A DNA stretch of 64,000 nucleotides from Methanobrevibacter thaueri (GTDB taxonomy: Archaea > Methanobacteriota > Methanobacteria > Methanobacteriales > Methanobacteriaceae). Location: assembly GCF_015062905.1 (NCBI RefSeq), contig NZ_SUTK01000004.1:16200-80199 (forward strand), in the 5' to 3' direction. Below the pieces are notes generated by a model. It was not told the DNA's origin. It did not search any database and worked only from the letters and a program-made list of their open reading frames with translations. Shown in pieces: positions 25,131 through 34,435 of this stretch (position 1 is the stretch's first letter; each line of letters begins with the position of its first letter). A program made the position numbers and the translations under genes.

Positions 25131-26387
25131 TTATTCGCCAAAACTAACTCTTTCGAATTTTTCCAATGTTTTAAGTGACTTGGTTGCGTCAACTCCGATT
25201 TTAGTGGTTGTGCCGTCACTTTCAGCCACAGGGTCTAATGATGATCCACGGACATTTGGAACAATCATGATGTCACGGTCACCTTTCACACGTGTAGCTA
25301 TTGCATATTCCACATCTTCGGCATCAAATATGTTGACATCGGTATCCACTGCAACACAGTGTTTTAGTGAAGGGTGTGCGGATAGTGCAGCCATGATTGC
25401 ATTCTTACCGTCACCTTCGGTCTGCTTGTTGATTGATACAACTGCATGCAGCCAGCAGCAGCCTCCTTCACTCAGAACGACATTTTCAACTGTAGGAACA
25501 GCATTTTTAACTGCCTTGTAAATCCTTGGCTCTTGAGGAAGGCCTTGCAACAATTTATGTTCAAATCCTGCAGGAACGATTGCATGATAGCATGGATTTT
25601 CCTTTTTGATGTGCATCTTTTCAAGGTTTATGATTGGCTGGTCACGGATAATGTCGTAAGTGTCAGTCAGGTCAACGAACGGCCCTTCGGCAACGGTTTC
25701 AGTCACTGAAATCTTACCTTCAAGAATAATGTCTGCCTGTGGAACTTCCAAATCGCCGCATTTTATCAATTCGAGTTCCCCATTTTTAAATGCATTGGCC
25801 ACTTCCATCTCATTGTAGTCGATAGGTATTGAAGTGGTACTTGCAAGCAATATTGCAGGGTCCATTCCGATAGCTATTGCAATTTGTAAATCTTCACCAG
25901 CTGCTTGTGCATTTTGGAAGTAGGTGTAAAGGTTTCTTGGCACGATTCTGATGACCAGTCTTTTATCGTCAAGCACCATCATCCTGTGGATTGAAGCGTT
26001 CTGGATGCCTGTTTTAGGGTCACGTGCAAACACGACACCGGCGGTAATGTATGCTCCACCATCTCTCTTATAATGTGTTAAAATAGGAATTTTTCCTAAA
26101 TCAACATCTAAATTATCATAATCTGAAAAATCAGTGAATTTTGTAACTTCAACCGGATTTTCCATCGCATCAATGATTTTTTCGGTAATCTCTGACACTT
26201 CACAGTTGATTGATTTTGCAATCTTGTCACGGGTATTGCAGATTCCGGTTACAACTGGCATGTCATATCCTTTCACGTTCTTAACAATAACGGTGTCCTT
26301 AGGATATTCTCTTAATACTTTTGAGATTTCATATTCAGTTGAAAGCTCATCTGCAATTTCTATAATGTTTTCGTCTTTAAGGTTCAT
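25131..26387 (-). CDS. UbiD-family decarboxylase, likely anhydromevalonate phosphate decarboxylase
   Basis: A 418-residue UbiD-type enzyme, which uses prenylated FMN made by UbiX. Typical regions are seen: KGYDMPVVTGI, GGAYITAGVVFARDP, RNLYTYFQNA, PAILLASTTSIP, EGPFVDLTDTYD and the C-terminal RGSSLDPVAESDGTTTKIG. In archaea lacking the classical mevalonate decarboxylase, a UbiD homologue decarboxylates trans-anhydromevalonate 5-phosphate for isoprenoid lipids, and that is the most likely role in a methanogen. It lies 7 bases downstream of the double PurE gene on the same strand. The substrate is inferred. Confidence 0.85.
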   Translation of the reverse strand: MNLKDENIIEIADELSTEYEISKVLREYPKDTVIVKNVKGYDMPVVTGICNTRDKIAKSINCEVSEITEKIIDAMENPVEVTKFTDFSDYDNLDVDLGKIPILTHYKRDGGAYITAGVVFARDPKTGIQNASIHRMMVLDDKRLVIRIVPRNLYTYFQNAQAAGEDLQIAIAIGMDPAILLASTTSIPIDYNEMEVANAFKNGELELIKCGDLEVPQADIILEGKISVTETVAEGPFVDLTDTYDIIRDQPIINLEKMHIKKENPCYHAIVPAGFEHKLLQGLPQEPRIYKAVKNAVPTVENVVLSEGGCCWLHAVVSINKQTEGDGKNAIMAALSAHPSLKHCVAVDTDVNIFDAEDVEYAIATRVKGDRDIMIVPNVRGSSLDPVAESDGTTTKIGVDATKSLKTLEKFERVSFGE

Positions 26388-26394
26388 GTTATCA

Positions 26395-27417
26395 CTATAA
26401 GCTTATTTTTTTATCCTTTAATTTCTCAAGAATGTCCACCATTTCCGGATTTCTGATTGAAAATATTTCACCTGCCAATACTGCGGCATTCTTTCCGTTG
26501 TTTATGCCGACAGTTGCAACGGGAACTCCCGGTGGCATGCTGACAGTTGTAAGCATGTAGTCATCGCCGTTTTCATTGGTACATGGAACTCCAATTACAG
26601 GTCTTGCTGTAAGGCCGACTAGTCCTCCTGTAACCTGTGATGAGTTGGAGCTGACTCCGATGAAAATCTTGGCGTTTTTCATGGACTTGACATAATCTAT
26701 GAATTTTTTGTTTGATCTGATTGGACAGACTACTTTCATGTCATATGTAATTTTGAGTCTGTCAAGAAGTTTGGTAATTTTTTTGGCTGTCAATACGTCA
26801 TTTTGCCTTCCAACAATGATTGCCACTTCAGCATCCTTGTTTTTGCATCCTCCATTCTCTTCATCTGCTTGAACTTTATTTATTTCAATGTCTTTGACTT
26901 TTATGAAGTCATTTCTGATGAATGGCCTGTGAATCGGCTGGACAAGGTTTTCATTACTGTCAATTACCTTTTGAGCATAATCCTTTCTTAATTTTATTAC
27001 CTTCTGATGTATTTCGTCATCATGAAGTCCAATGAATTGTGCAGCGAGAATTGCGGCGTTATCTCCCCTGTCAATTCCAACGGTAGCTATAGGGGACGGG
27101 TAAGGCATTTGAATGATTGACTGTAAAGCATCGACACCTCCTGTTTTCACATCAACCGGAACTCCAATGACGGGTCTGTACGTATATGCCGCAATTGAAC
27201 CCGGTAGGTGCGCAGCTAAACCTGCAATTCCAATAAATACTTCTATTCCAGCAGCAGTACCTTGAGTAACGATTTCACGAACAAGATTAGGTGTCCTGTG
27301 GGCTGATGCTATTTTTAAACTGTATGGTATTTCTAATTTGTCCAGTATGTCCATTGCTTTATTTGCAATGGCAATATCTGATCCACTTCCAAGAATAATC
27401 ATTATCTTTGGTGTCAT
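26395..27417 (-). CDS. purE: PurE-type carboxyaminoimidazole ribonucleotide mutase, tandem two-domain form
   Basis: PurE moves or adds the carboxyl group on aminoimidazole ribonucleotide in purine synthesis. The 340-residue protein has two PurE domains. The first (residues 1-150) keeps GSGSDIAIANKAMD, the substrate loop SAHRTPNLV, and GIAGLAAHLPGSIAAYT. The second (about 195-335) keeps the fold (VAIIVGRQNDVLTAKK, TARPVIGVPC, VATVGINNGKNAAVLA) but has VCPIRSNK in place of SAHR, so it is probably non-catalytic. A Lys-rich linker joins them. Ordinary PurE is about 160 residues. Confidence 0.93.
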   Translation of the reverse strand: MTPKIMIILGSGSDIAIANKAMDILDKLEIPYSLKIASAHRTPNLVREIVTQGTAAGIEVFIGIAGLAAHLPGSIAAYTYRPVIGVPVDVKTGGVDALQSIIQMPYPSPIATVGIDRGDNAAILAAQFIGLHDDEIHQKVIKLRKDYAQKVIDSNENLVQPIHRPFIRNDFIKVKDIEINKVQADEENGGCKNKDAEVAIIVGRQNDVLTAKKITKLLDRLKITYDMKVVCPIRSNKKFIDYVKSMKNAKIFIGVSSNSSQVTGGLVGLTARPVIGVPCTNENGDDYMLTTVSMPPGVPVATVGINNGKNAAVLAGEIFSIRNPEMVDILEKLKDKKISL

Positions 27418-27478
27418 TTAAAAATCCCTTCTAAAAATAAATTTTATATTCACTATAAAATATTGATTTTAATATATA

Positions 27479-29626
27479 TTAAATTATCATCGAAAGATTA
27501 ATCCTATTTCTTCTGTTATCAACATCCAAGACCTTAACGTCAACGATGTCGCCTACACTCACAATATCCAAGGGGTGCTTTACAAACCTATCGGCTACCA
27601 ACTGTGAAATGTGAACCAGTCCGTCCTGATGAACTCCAATATCTACAAATGCACCGAAATCAACAATGTTTCGGACTGTTCCCTGCATTATCATGCCTTC
27701 TTCCAAATCATCAATCGATAATACGTTCTTTCTCAGCATCGGTTTCGGCATGTCTTCACGGGGGTCACGGCCAGGCTTTTTGAGCTCCTTAATGATATCC
27801 TTTAGGGTTTCTTGGCCGATGTCCAGTCTTTCAGACAATTCCTTGATGTTGATGTTATCTAATTTTAGTTTTGAGGTTCCTATATCATTAACGGAGTAAT
27901 TCAGATTATCCAATAATTTTAAGGTCGCATCATATGATTCGGGGTGAATTGTGGTATTGTCAAGCGGATAATCCGGATTATCAATTTTAATGAAACCGGC
28001 ACATTGTTCAAATGTCTTTTTACCGAGTTTATTAACTTTCAATAATTCCTTTCGGTTTTTAAAGCTTCCGTTCTCATCCCTGTATTCGATAATATTTTTA
28101 GCGGTTGTATTTCCAATGCCTGAAACGTAATTCAGGAGACTTACTGATGCGGTATTCAGGTCAACTCCCACTTCATTGACCACTTTTTCAACAACACCTG
28201 TCAATGATTCATTCAATCGCTTTTGATTCATGTCATGCTGGTATTGTCCGACACCTATTGATTTCGGGTCGATTTTAACAAGTTCCGCTAATGGATCCTG
28301 CAGCCTTCTTGCGATTGATACCGCACTTCTTTCACCCTCTGAAAACTCCGGAAATTCCTCATCAGCCAATTTTGAGGCTGAGTATACTGATGCTCCAGCC
28401 TCATTGATAATGATGTATTCGACATTTGTGTTTTTGATAATTTGAGATACAATCTCTTCAGACTCTCTTGAGGCCGTACCATTGCCTATTGCAATAACGT
28501 TAATGTCATATTTTTCAATCAGTTCACGAACAGTTTTTATGGATTCTTTAACCTTATTCTGAGGTGCTGTCGGATAAATCAAAGCGGTATCCAATACCTT
28601 TCCGGTTTTGTCAATAATGGCAAGCTTACATCCTGTTCTGAATGCAGGGTCCCATCCTAAAATAGTCTTGCCGACTAGCGGACTTTCCATCAGAAGCTGA
28701 TTCAGATTTTTTGCAAACACCTCTATTGACTTCTCTTCGGCCTTTTCGGTTAATGAATTTCTTATTTCCCGTTCAATTGCAGGGGAAATCAGACGTTTAT
28801 AAGCGTCGCTGACGGCTTCCTTAATGATTGGTGTCGTATATCTGTTGTATTCTATCTTTTCAGGAATTCTTGAGATGTTTTTAAGCATGTGCCTGTTTAG
28901 ATATTTTATGATTTCATCGCTGTCGCAGGTGATTTTTGCTTTGATTATGCCTTCGTTTTCCGCCCTGTTGATTGCCAGAATCCTGTGAGGAGGTATCCTT
29001 TTGACTTTTTCTGAATAGTTGTAGTAGATGTCATATTCAGTGGAGGTGTCCTTGTCTTTGGCTTTTGTTTCGATCTGGCCGGTGTGGAAGGTATTTTGAC
29101 GGATTTTCTTTCTGAATGTGGAATTGTCCGAAATGATTTCAGCTATTATGTCCTGTGCGCCCTGAATCGCCTCTTCAGGGGTTTTCACCTCATCGGTGAC
29201 ATACTTTTTGGCTATATTTTTGATGCTTTCCTTAACCTTTTGTTTTAAGATGATATTTGCCAGTGGCTCCAGGCCTTTTTCACGTGCCTTTGTAGCCCTT
29301 GTTTGCTTTTTGCTTTTGAATGGCCTGTATATGTCCTCAAGTTCCACCAATGTCTCAGCCCTTAAAATTTGGCTTTTCAAATCATCATCAAGCTTTCCTA
29401 GCTCTTCAACCCTTTTCATTACCTTATCCTTTTTTTCTTCCAGGTTTCGCAGGTATTTAAGCCTTTCATCAAATTTTCTCAATGTTTCATCGTTGAGAGA
29501 ACCTGTCACATCTTTTCTGTACCTTGCGATGAAGGGTATGGTATTGCCGTCATCAATCAGTTTGATTACCTTTTTAACTTGCCAGTTGGCCAGATTCAAT
29601 TCCTTTTCAAGTGTCTTAACAATCAT
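27479..29626 (-). CDS. tex: Tex-family S1 RNA-binding transcription accessory protein
   Basis: A 715-residue Tex protein, a nucleic-acid-binding factor linked to transcription in bacteria and Spt6-like in fold. Domains in order: N-terminal helical bundle (to about 200), a YqgF-like RNase H fold (GWDPAFRTGCKLAIID near 330), helix-hairpin-helix region (VSGIGNTTAKNIIEYRDENG) and a C-terminal S1 domain (GTVRNIVDFGAFVDIGVH). Tex is mainly bacterial, so this is probably an old acquisition in the genus. Start at ATG 29626 after AGGTAG, one codon inside a TTG. It stands alone, 62 bases from purE. Confidence 0.95.
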   Translation of the reverse strand: MIVKTLEKELNLANWQVKKVIKLIDDGNTIPFIARYRKDVTGSLNDETLRKFDERLKYLRNLEEKKDKVMKRVEELGKLDDDLKSQILRAETLVELEDIYRPFKSKKQTRATKAREKGLEPLANIILKQKVKESIKNIAKKYVTDEVKTPEEAIQGAQDIIAEIISDNSTFRKKIRQNTFHTGQIETKAKDKDTSTEYDIYYNYSEKVKRIPPHRILAINRAENEGIIKAKITCDSDEIIKYLNRHMLKNISRIPEKIEYNRYTTPIIKEAVSDAYKRLISPAIEREIRNSLTEKAEEKSIEVFAKNLNQLLMESPLVGKTILGWDPAFRTGCKLAIIDKTGKVLDTALIYPTAPQNKVKESIKTVRELIEKYDINVIAIGNGTASRESEEIVSQIIKNTNVEYIIINEAGASVYSASKLADEEFPEFSEGERSAVSIARRLQDPLAELVKIDPKSIGVGQYQHDMNQKRLNESLTGVVEKVVNEVGVDLNTASVSLLNYVSGIGNTTAKNIIEYRDENGSFKNRKELLKVNKLGKKTFEQCAGFIKIDNPDYPLDNTTIHPESYDATLKLLDNLNYSVNDIGTSKLKLDNINIKELSERLDIGQETLKDIIKELKKPGRDPREDMPKPMLRKNVLSIDDLEEGMIMQGTVRNIVDFGAFVDIGVHQDGLVHISQLVADRFVKHPLDIVSVGDIVDVKVLDVDNRRNRINLSMII

Positions 29627-29770
29627 CAAATACTACCTATATTCAATATTTCTTTTTAATTCAATATTATCGCTTATTGATTAATAATTTTTTGTTTGAA
29701 TAAATAATAACATTTATAACTATTTAAATTATAAAAATAATAATGTAGAAATTAAAAACGGTGAATTTAA

Positions 29771-31498
29771 TTGTATTGGTTTTTCGTAATTATTGCATTT
29801 TTGCTGGCGGGCATCAAAACCCAAAAACCCAAAAAATACCAGAAGGTTTCTGTAATCATTCCCGCCTACAACGAAGAGGATACCGTGGCCAAAGTTGTGG
29901 AAGTGGTCAGGAAGGTATCGTTCGTTGATGAGATACTCGTTGTAAATGACGGATCATCCGACAACACCGAGGCCGAAGCGATGAAGGCCGGAGCTAGTGT
30001 AATCACCCATGAAACCAACAAGGGTAAGGGTGAAGCGTTGTTCACTGGTTACAGGGAAGCGGAATGCGATATTATAGCTTTCATTGATGCGGACATTCAT
30101 AACCTGACCTCCAAAAAGGTTGAGGCGATGATTATGCCGATACTCGAAGGAAAGACTGACATTACCAAAACCAAATTCGCACGTGCCAGTGGACGTGTAA
30201 CTGAACTTACAGCGAAACCGCTTCTAAACTTTTTCTTCCCTGAAATCTCTTTTGAACAACCTTTGAGCGGTCAGTTTGCGGCACGTAAGGATGTATTGAA
30301 ACGCATTAATTTTGAAAAGGACTATGGTGTCGATGTGGGTATCGTTATTGATGCTGACGTGTTGGGAATTTCAATAACTGAGGTCGACATTGGTGCAATC
30401 GAGCATGACATGTCCCCGCTTGAGGATTTGAACCTGATGGCAAATGAGGTTGTAAGGACTATCATGAGCCGTGCAAACAAGTATGGCCGTGTTATCATGA
30501 TTGACGAAATCGGTCATTTTATCCGAATGTCAATTGTGGGGTTGTCCCTGGTTATCCTAGGTTTGTTTACAATATTTTTCGTAAGCTTTGTTCCATTGGC
30601 TGTCGGTATAATGATTGGTGTAATCGGCCTTATAATTGCAATCTACTATATTGTCAAGGTTATCGTAAAGTCAATCGTAATGTTTAAAAAGACCCCTAAG
30701 GGAAACCTTGTAAGATCGTTTATCAAAATTCATTTTCCGCTCATTATTTCAATCATTTTATTGCTTTTAATGATTTCAACATTTATCGGAGCGGCACATT
30801 ATGAAAATGGTGTTTTGTCAATCGAGCCTAATTCAAGAAACCTGATTATTTATGCAGACGATTCAGCAAGGGACAATGCAATCACTGTAAGGGGCCCTTA
30901 CACTGTTGACATTGCAATTGAAGATGAATTGGACATAATACGTATGCCGGCCGATGCAATGATGACATTGGGCGTAAAGGAAAACGATACGATACAGATT
31001 GATGAAAACACCTATACAATCAAAGATGCGAGGGACGGCGAACCTAATATATTAAGATTGCCTAAAGAGGCTAAAAACTTCTTGAATCTTGAAGAAGGAA
31101 ATGTGATACAAAACACCCGCTTAAAGCAAGTGTTTGAAGGAACTGTAATGACCCATAGCTATGAAAATGAGAATTCCACAGTTTATGAAGAGTATATAGT
31201 TTCTTCCAGAGACGTTCATTCATGCACATACGAAATCTTTTTAGACAATACATCAATTGTTTACTCATCAGGAATATTCAAGAAGAACTCAACATATGAT
31301 ATTAAGGTCAATGATGAATTTGTCACTTCATTTAACTTCAAGAAGAACAGTAATGTCACATTTGACTATGGAAATCACACCGTTGAAATAATGTTTAAGG
31401 ATAAGAATACAACATCCATAAAACAAATTCCTCGGGAAAGCCAGGGAACCTTCCTGAATTTTGAATTTGATTCTCTAGATTCCACGTCAAATGTTTAG
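29771..31498 (+). CDS. membrane GT2 glycosyltransferase with C-terminal extracytoplasmic domain
   Basis: A 575-residue protein with a TTG start after GGTGA. One hydrophobic N-terminal helix is followed by a GT-A transferase domain (VSVIIPAYNEEDTV, VVNDGSSDNT, the DxD motif FIDADIHNL, SGQFAARKDVL), then two to three membrane helices (residues about 255-345). A C-terminal region of about 230 residues probably lies outside the membrane. It includes two strand repeats (IIRMPADAMMTLGVKENDTI and ILRLPKEAKNFLNLEEGNVI) that resemble AbrB/double-psi barrel units. The sugar donor may be a nucleotide sugar for a polyprenyl carrier. The C-terminal part is not a known accessory of GT2 enzymes to me. Confidence 0.8.
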   Translation: MYWFFVIIAFLLAGIKTQKPKKYQKVSVIIPAYNEEDTVAKVVEVVRKVSFVDEILVVNDGSSDNTEAEAMKAGASVITHETNKGKGEALFTGYREAECDIIAFIDADIHNLTSKKVEAMIMPILEGKTDITKTKFARASGRVTELTAKPLLNFFFPEISFEQPLSGQFAARKDVLKRINFEKDYGVDVGIVIDADVLGISITEVDIGAIEHDMSPLEDLNLMANEVVRTIMSRANKYGRVIMIDEIGHFIRMSIVGLSLVILGLFTIFFVSFVPLAVGIMIGVIGLIIAIYYIVKVIVKSIVMFKKTPKGNLVRSFIKIHFPLIISIILLLLMISTFIGAAHYENGVLSIEPNSRNLIIYADDSARDNAITVRGPYTVDIAIEDELDIIRMPADAMMTLGVKENDTIQIDENTYTIKDARDGEPNILRLPKEAKNFLNLEEGNVIQNTRLKQVFEGTVMTHSYENENSTVYEEYIVSSRDVHSCTYEIFLDNTSIVYSSGIFKKNSTYDIKVNDEFVTSFNFKKNSNVTFDYGNHTVEIMFKDKNTTSIKQIPRESQGTFLNFEFDSLDSTSNV

Positions 31499-31665
31499 AA
31501 ATATTTCCAGTTAATTATCTATTTTTTTTGTTTTTCATCACTAATTTTTTCTAATCATCTTTTGACAATATTTAAATGATTTTTTTGATTTGTTTTGCAT
31601 TAGTCATCTGATAATTAAGAAAATACTGTTTCTATTTTAGTTTTTATTTTTTCGCATATTCAAAA

Positions 31666-31720
31666 TATTTATATATTAATACTGCTAAATTTATTAATCG
31701 GAAGGAATGTTCCTTCCGAC
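31666..31720 (+). promoter_or_regulatory. glnA promoter with NrpR nitrogen-control operator
   Basis: A TATA-like TTTATATATTAA (about 31667-31680) is followed by the 20-base perfect palindrome CGGAAGGAATGTTCCTTCCG at 31699-31718. It contains two overlapping copies of GGAA-N6-TTCC, the operator of the methanogen nitrogen repressor NrpR. The expected transcription start falls inside it. The glnA 5' leader would be about 125 bases. When 2-oxoglutarate is low (nitrogen-rich), NrpR should repress glnA. Confidence 0.85.
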
Positions 31721-31826
31721 AATGTATTTCCGACTATACATTATATCAAATTCATTTAGTAAAAAATTTTCAACTTTCAAAATATTCAGCTAAATGAAAA
31801 ATAAACTCAAAAATTGATGTGAAAGA

Positions 31827-33164
31827 ATGTCAGAAAGAGATGATAAATTAGACCAAATAATTAAAACAATAGAAGTAAACGACATAAAATTTTTGAAATT
31901 AGAGCTCTCAGACATACATGGGTTACCAAAAAGTATGGCAGTACCTCTTAAAAAAGCCGACGATGTTGAAGACATCGTGAATGATGGATTATTGTTTGAC
32001 GGATCCTCAATTGCAGGATTAGCTTCAATTAATGATAGTGATTTACTTGCAAAACCGGATATCGACACATTTTCAACAATTCCATGGAGACCTGAAGTGA
32101 AAGGTACCAGCAGATTCATTTGTGATATTTTCACTACAGAGGGAAAACCATATGATGGAGATCCAAGAGGAGTGCTTAAAAAATCATTACAATTAGCAGA
32201 AAAAAGAGGATACCAATTCAATATGGGTCCAGAACCGGAATTCTTCATCATAACAAAAGATGAAGACGGAAATTACATACCTGCAGATGAAGCTGAATAT
32301 TTTGATGTAGAACCACTAGACCAGGGTACTGATATCAGAAGGGAAATCGTATTAGGTCTGGAAAAATTAGATTTCAATGTTGAGGTAAGCCACCACGAAG
32401 TGGCTGCAGGACAGCACGAGGTAGACTTTAAATATGCTGATGCTTTAAAAACAGCTGATGCTGTAATAACCTTTAAAGAGGCAGTAAAAGCTGTAGTAAA
32501 CAACTTAGGATTTAAAGCAACATTCATGCCAAAACCGTTCCTCGGAATCAACGGTAGTGGAATGCACTGTAACCAAAGTTTGTTTAAAGACGGAAAAAAC
32601 ATTTTCTATGATCCGGATACTGAAAACCAAATATCCCAGGAAGCATTATACTTCATTGGAGGATTGCTGAAACATGCACCGGCTTTATCAGCAATATTAT
32701 CCCCAACAGTCAACTCCTATAAACGTCTAGTGCCTGGATACGAGGCACCATGTTACATAGCTTACGGATTCAAAAACAGGTCAACATTATTAAGGATTCC
32801 TGCATCCCGTGGATTAGGTACAAGAATCGAATGCAGGTCAGCAGACCCATCCTGTAATCCATACCTTGCATTTGCAGTGCTGCTCGAAGCTGGTTTAGAT
32901 GGTATGGACAATAAGATTGATCCTGGTGAACCTACTGAAGAAAACCTGTTTGCACTTTCCGAAGATGAAATTGCCCAAAAAGGAATCGGCAATTTACCAA
33001 CAAGCTTATGGGAAGCATACCATTCATTAGAAGAGGACGAGGTTGTTAAAAACGCTCTTGGAGAAAAAGTATTTAATCAATTCTATAACATCAAAAGGGC
33101 TGAATGGGATGCTTATAGAATTCAAGTCTTCGATTATGAAAGGGATGAGTACTTAAACGTATAA
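31827..33164 (+). CDS. glnA: glutamine synthetase type I-alpha
   Basis: Makes glutamine from glutamate, ammonia and ATP, the main ammonia-assimilation step with the GOGAT genes downstream. The 445-residue protein carries GSI signatures: the N-terminal LFDGSSIAG, GPEPEFFI (metal ligands), NGSGMHCNQS, the nucleotide/ammonia region RLVPGYEAPCY, and RSADPSCNPYLAF. The adenylylation-site loop found in bacterial GSI-beta is absent, so control is likely by transcription (NrpR) and by GlnK or feedback. A GTGAAAG-type ribosome site precedes the ATG. Confidence 0.97.
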   Translation: MSERDDKLDQIIKTIEVNDIKFLKLELSDIHGLPKSMAVPLKKADDVEDIVNDGLLFDGSSIAGLASINDSDLLAKPDIDTFSTIPWRPEVKGTSRFICDIFTTEGKPYDGDPRGVLKKSLQLAEKRGYQFNMGPEPEFFIITKDEDGNYIPADEAEYFDVEPLDQGTDIRREIVLGLEKLDFNVEVSHHEVAAGQHEVDFKYADALKTADAVITFKEAVKAVVNNLGFKATFMPKPFLGINGSGMHCNQSLFKDGKNIFYDPDTENQISQEALYFIGGLLKHAPALSAILSPTVNSYKRLVPGYEAPCYIAYGFKNRSTLLRIPASRGLGTRIECRSADPSCNPYLAFAVLLEAGLDGMDNKIDPGEPTEENLFALSEDEIAQKGIGNLPTSLWEAYHSLEEDEVVKNALGEKVFNQFYNIKRAEWDAYRIQVFDYERDEYLNV

Positions 33165-33176
33165 TATCACTGAATT

Positions 33177-33238
33177 GATTGGCGGTCTTGTTTAAAATTT
33201 GGTCTTTAAATGGGCTGCCAATCGATATTAAATTTTTT
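33177..33238 (+). terminator. hairpin terminator after glnA
   Basis: Arms GATTGGC (33177-33183) and GCCAATC (33217-33223) pair around a 33-base AT-rich loop, and a run of seven T follows at 33231-33238. It separates glnA from the glutamate synthase operon. Confidence 0.65.
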
Positions 33239-33502
33239 TGGAGGTTGAGAATTAAAGCGAAATCAGAAAACAGTGAAATATTGAAGTTAAACAGTTTTTA
33301 AGATTTTAGAATTATTTTTTTTAAGGCATATGGTAATTTTAGAATTGCAGTCATTAGGCATATGAAATCTAAATCATGATATTTCAAGCATGATGAAAAA
33401 CTGAGATATCAGATTTAAAATAAACTCGACTTAAGTTATTGATTTGATCTGTCATTAACTTACATGTTGTATTCACCTATTATTTTGTTTGGAGGTAAAA
33501 AA
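33239..33502 (+). promoter_or_regulatory. promoter and repeat-containing region before glutamate synthase operon
   Basis: Two direct repeats TAAGGCATATG / TTAGGCATATG (core AGGCATATG at 33324-33332 and 33356-33364) are spaced 32 bases apart, about three helical turns. They are followed by nested inverted repeats (AAATCT 33365-33370 with AGATTT 33411-33416; ATCATG 33373-33378 with CATGAT 33389-33394). A TATA-like TTTAAAATAAAC is near 33414-33425. There is no GGAA-N6-TTCC site here, unlike glnA. The strong GGAGGT site before gltB1 ends the region. The repeats are candidate binding sites; the regulator is unknown. Confidence 0.5.
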
Positions 33503-34420
33503 ATGTGTGGAATAGCAGGTGTAATATACAAAGATAAAAAAACTCACAATGTAGGCCAGGCATTGACATCAATGTTGGAATCCCTACAACACAGGGGCCC
33601 GGATTCAGCAGGTTATGCAATCTATGGCAGTTTAGATTTCCCTGAAAATTATTATCAATTAAATATCGAAGTACAAAGAAGAAGAGGAGCATTAGACAAT
33701 TTAAAATCATTATTAAATCAGATAAGCCCAATATTCGAAGAACAGTTAATAGAGTCTGTAGGCGACTCAGACGTATACAAATGCAAAATAGCACTGGACG
33801 AGTACTCTCTTTTACAGCCATGCATAAGAGAGATAGACGAACTTGAAAACGTAAGGGTAATCAACGGTTCACATTCCTTTGAAATGATAAAGGACACCGG
33901 AAAAGTAAAGGACATTGCAGAAAGATTCAACGTTCAAAGCAGAATGGGAACACACGGGATAGGACATACTCGTTTTGCAACAGAAAGTGGTGTGGACCGC
34001 TATCATGCACACCCATACCAAAGCTACATCATACCAGACATAACTGTAGTGCACAATGGCCAAATCACCAATTACTGGAAAATCAGAGATCCTTTAGAGA
34101 GAAAAGGACACACTTTTGAGTCATTCAACGATACGGAATGCATCGTTCACTATATGGCGGATAAACTTGACCAAGGTTATAAATTAGAGGAAGCCCTTGA
34201 CCAGGCGGTAATTGATTTGGACGGCCCATTTTCAATATTGGTCGGAACTCCCAACGGAATCGGAATTGCAAAGGACAAGCTTGGCCTCAGGCCGGGAGTA
34301 ATGGTGGAAACTGATGAAATTTTTGCAATAGCTTCAGAGGAAATGGCATTGCATGATGTAACAGATTCCAATGAAATAGAACAGATAGCTCCAGGAGAAA
34401 CAAGAGCTTACACCATCTGA
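33503..34420 (+). CDS. glutamate synthase, glutamine amidotransferase subunit (GltB1)
   Basis: In archaea the large bacterial GltB is split into separate genes; this 305-residue protein is the class II amidotransferase part, releasing ammonia from glutamine. The N-terminus MCGIAGVIY places the catalytic cysteine at residue 2 after Met removal, which together with the GGAGGT site fixes the start at 33503 rather than at an upstream TTG. Further motifs: LQHRGPDSAGYAI, GIGHTRFATESG, VVHNGQITNYW, FNDTECIVHY. The other parts follow at once in the same operon: gltB3, an FrhB-like subunit and gltB2. Confidence 0.93.
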   Translation: MCGIAGVIYKDKKTHNVGQALTSMLESLQHRGPDSAGYAIYGSLDFPENYYQLNIEVQRRRGALDNLKSLLNQISPIFEEQLIESVGDSDVYKCKIALDEYSLLQPCIREIDELENVRVINGSHSFEMIKDTGKVKDIAERFNVQSRMGTHGIGHTRFATESGVDRYHAHPYQSYIIPDITVVHNGQITNYWKIRDPLERKGHTFESFNDTECIVHYMADKLDQGYKLEEALDQAVIDLDGPFSILVGTPNGIGIAKDKLGLRPGVMVETDEIFAIASEEMALHDVTDSNEIEQIAPGETRAYTI

Positions 34421-34435
34421 TGAGGGGGTTTATCC

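Noticed and set aside
27479..29626. tex as recent lateral transfer
   Set aside because: The gene has the base composition of its neighbours and no mobile-element context, so only an older acquisition can be suggested.
33365..33416. Glutamine-responsive riboswitch before the glutamate synthase operon
   Set aside because: The folds are AT-rich and do not show the conserved core of the known glutamine aptamers; the inverted repeats also lie upstream of the likely start site.
33464..33502. Upstream start of gltB1 at 33464
   Set aside because: The catalytic cysteine must be residue 2, which requires the ATG at 33503.
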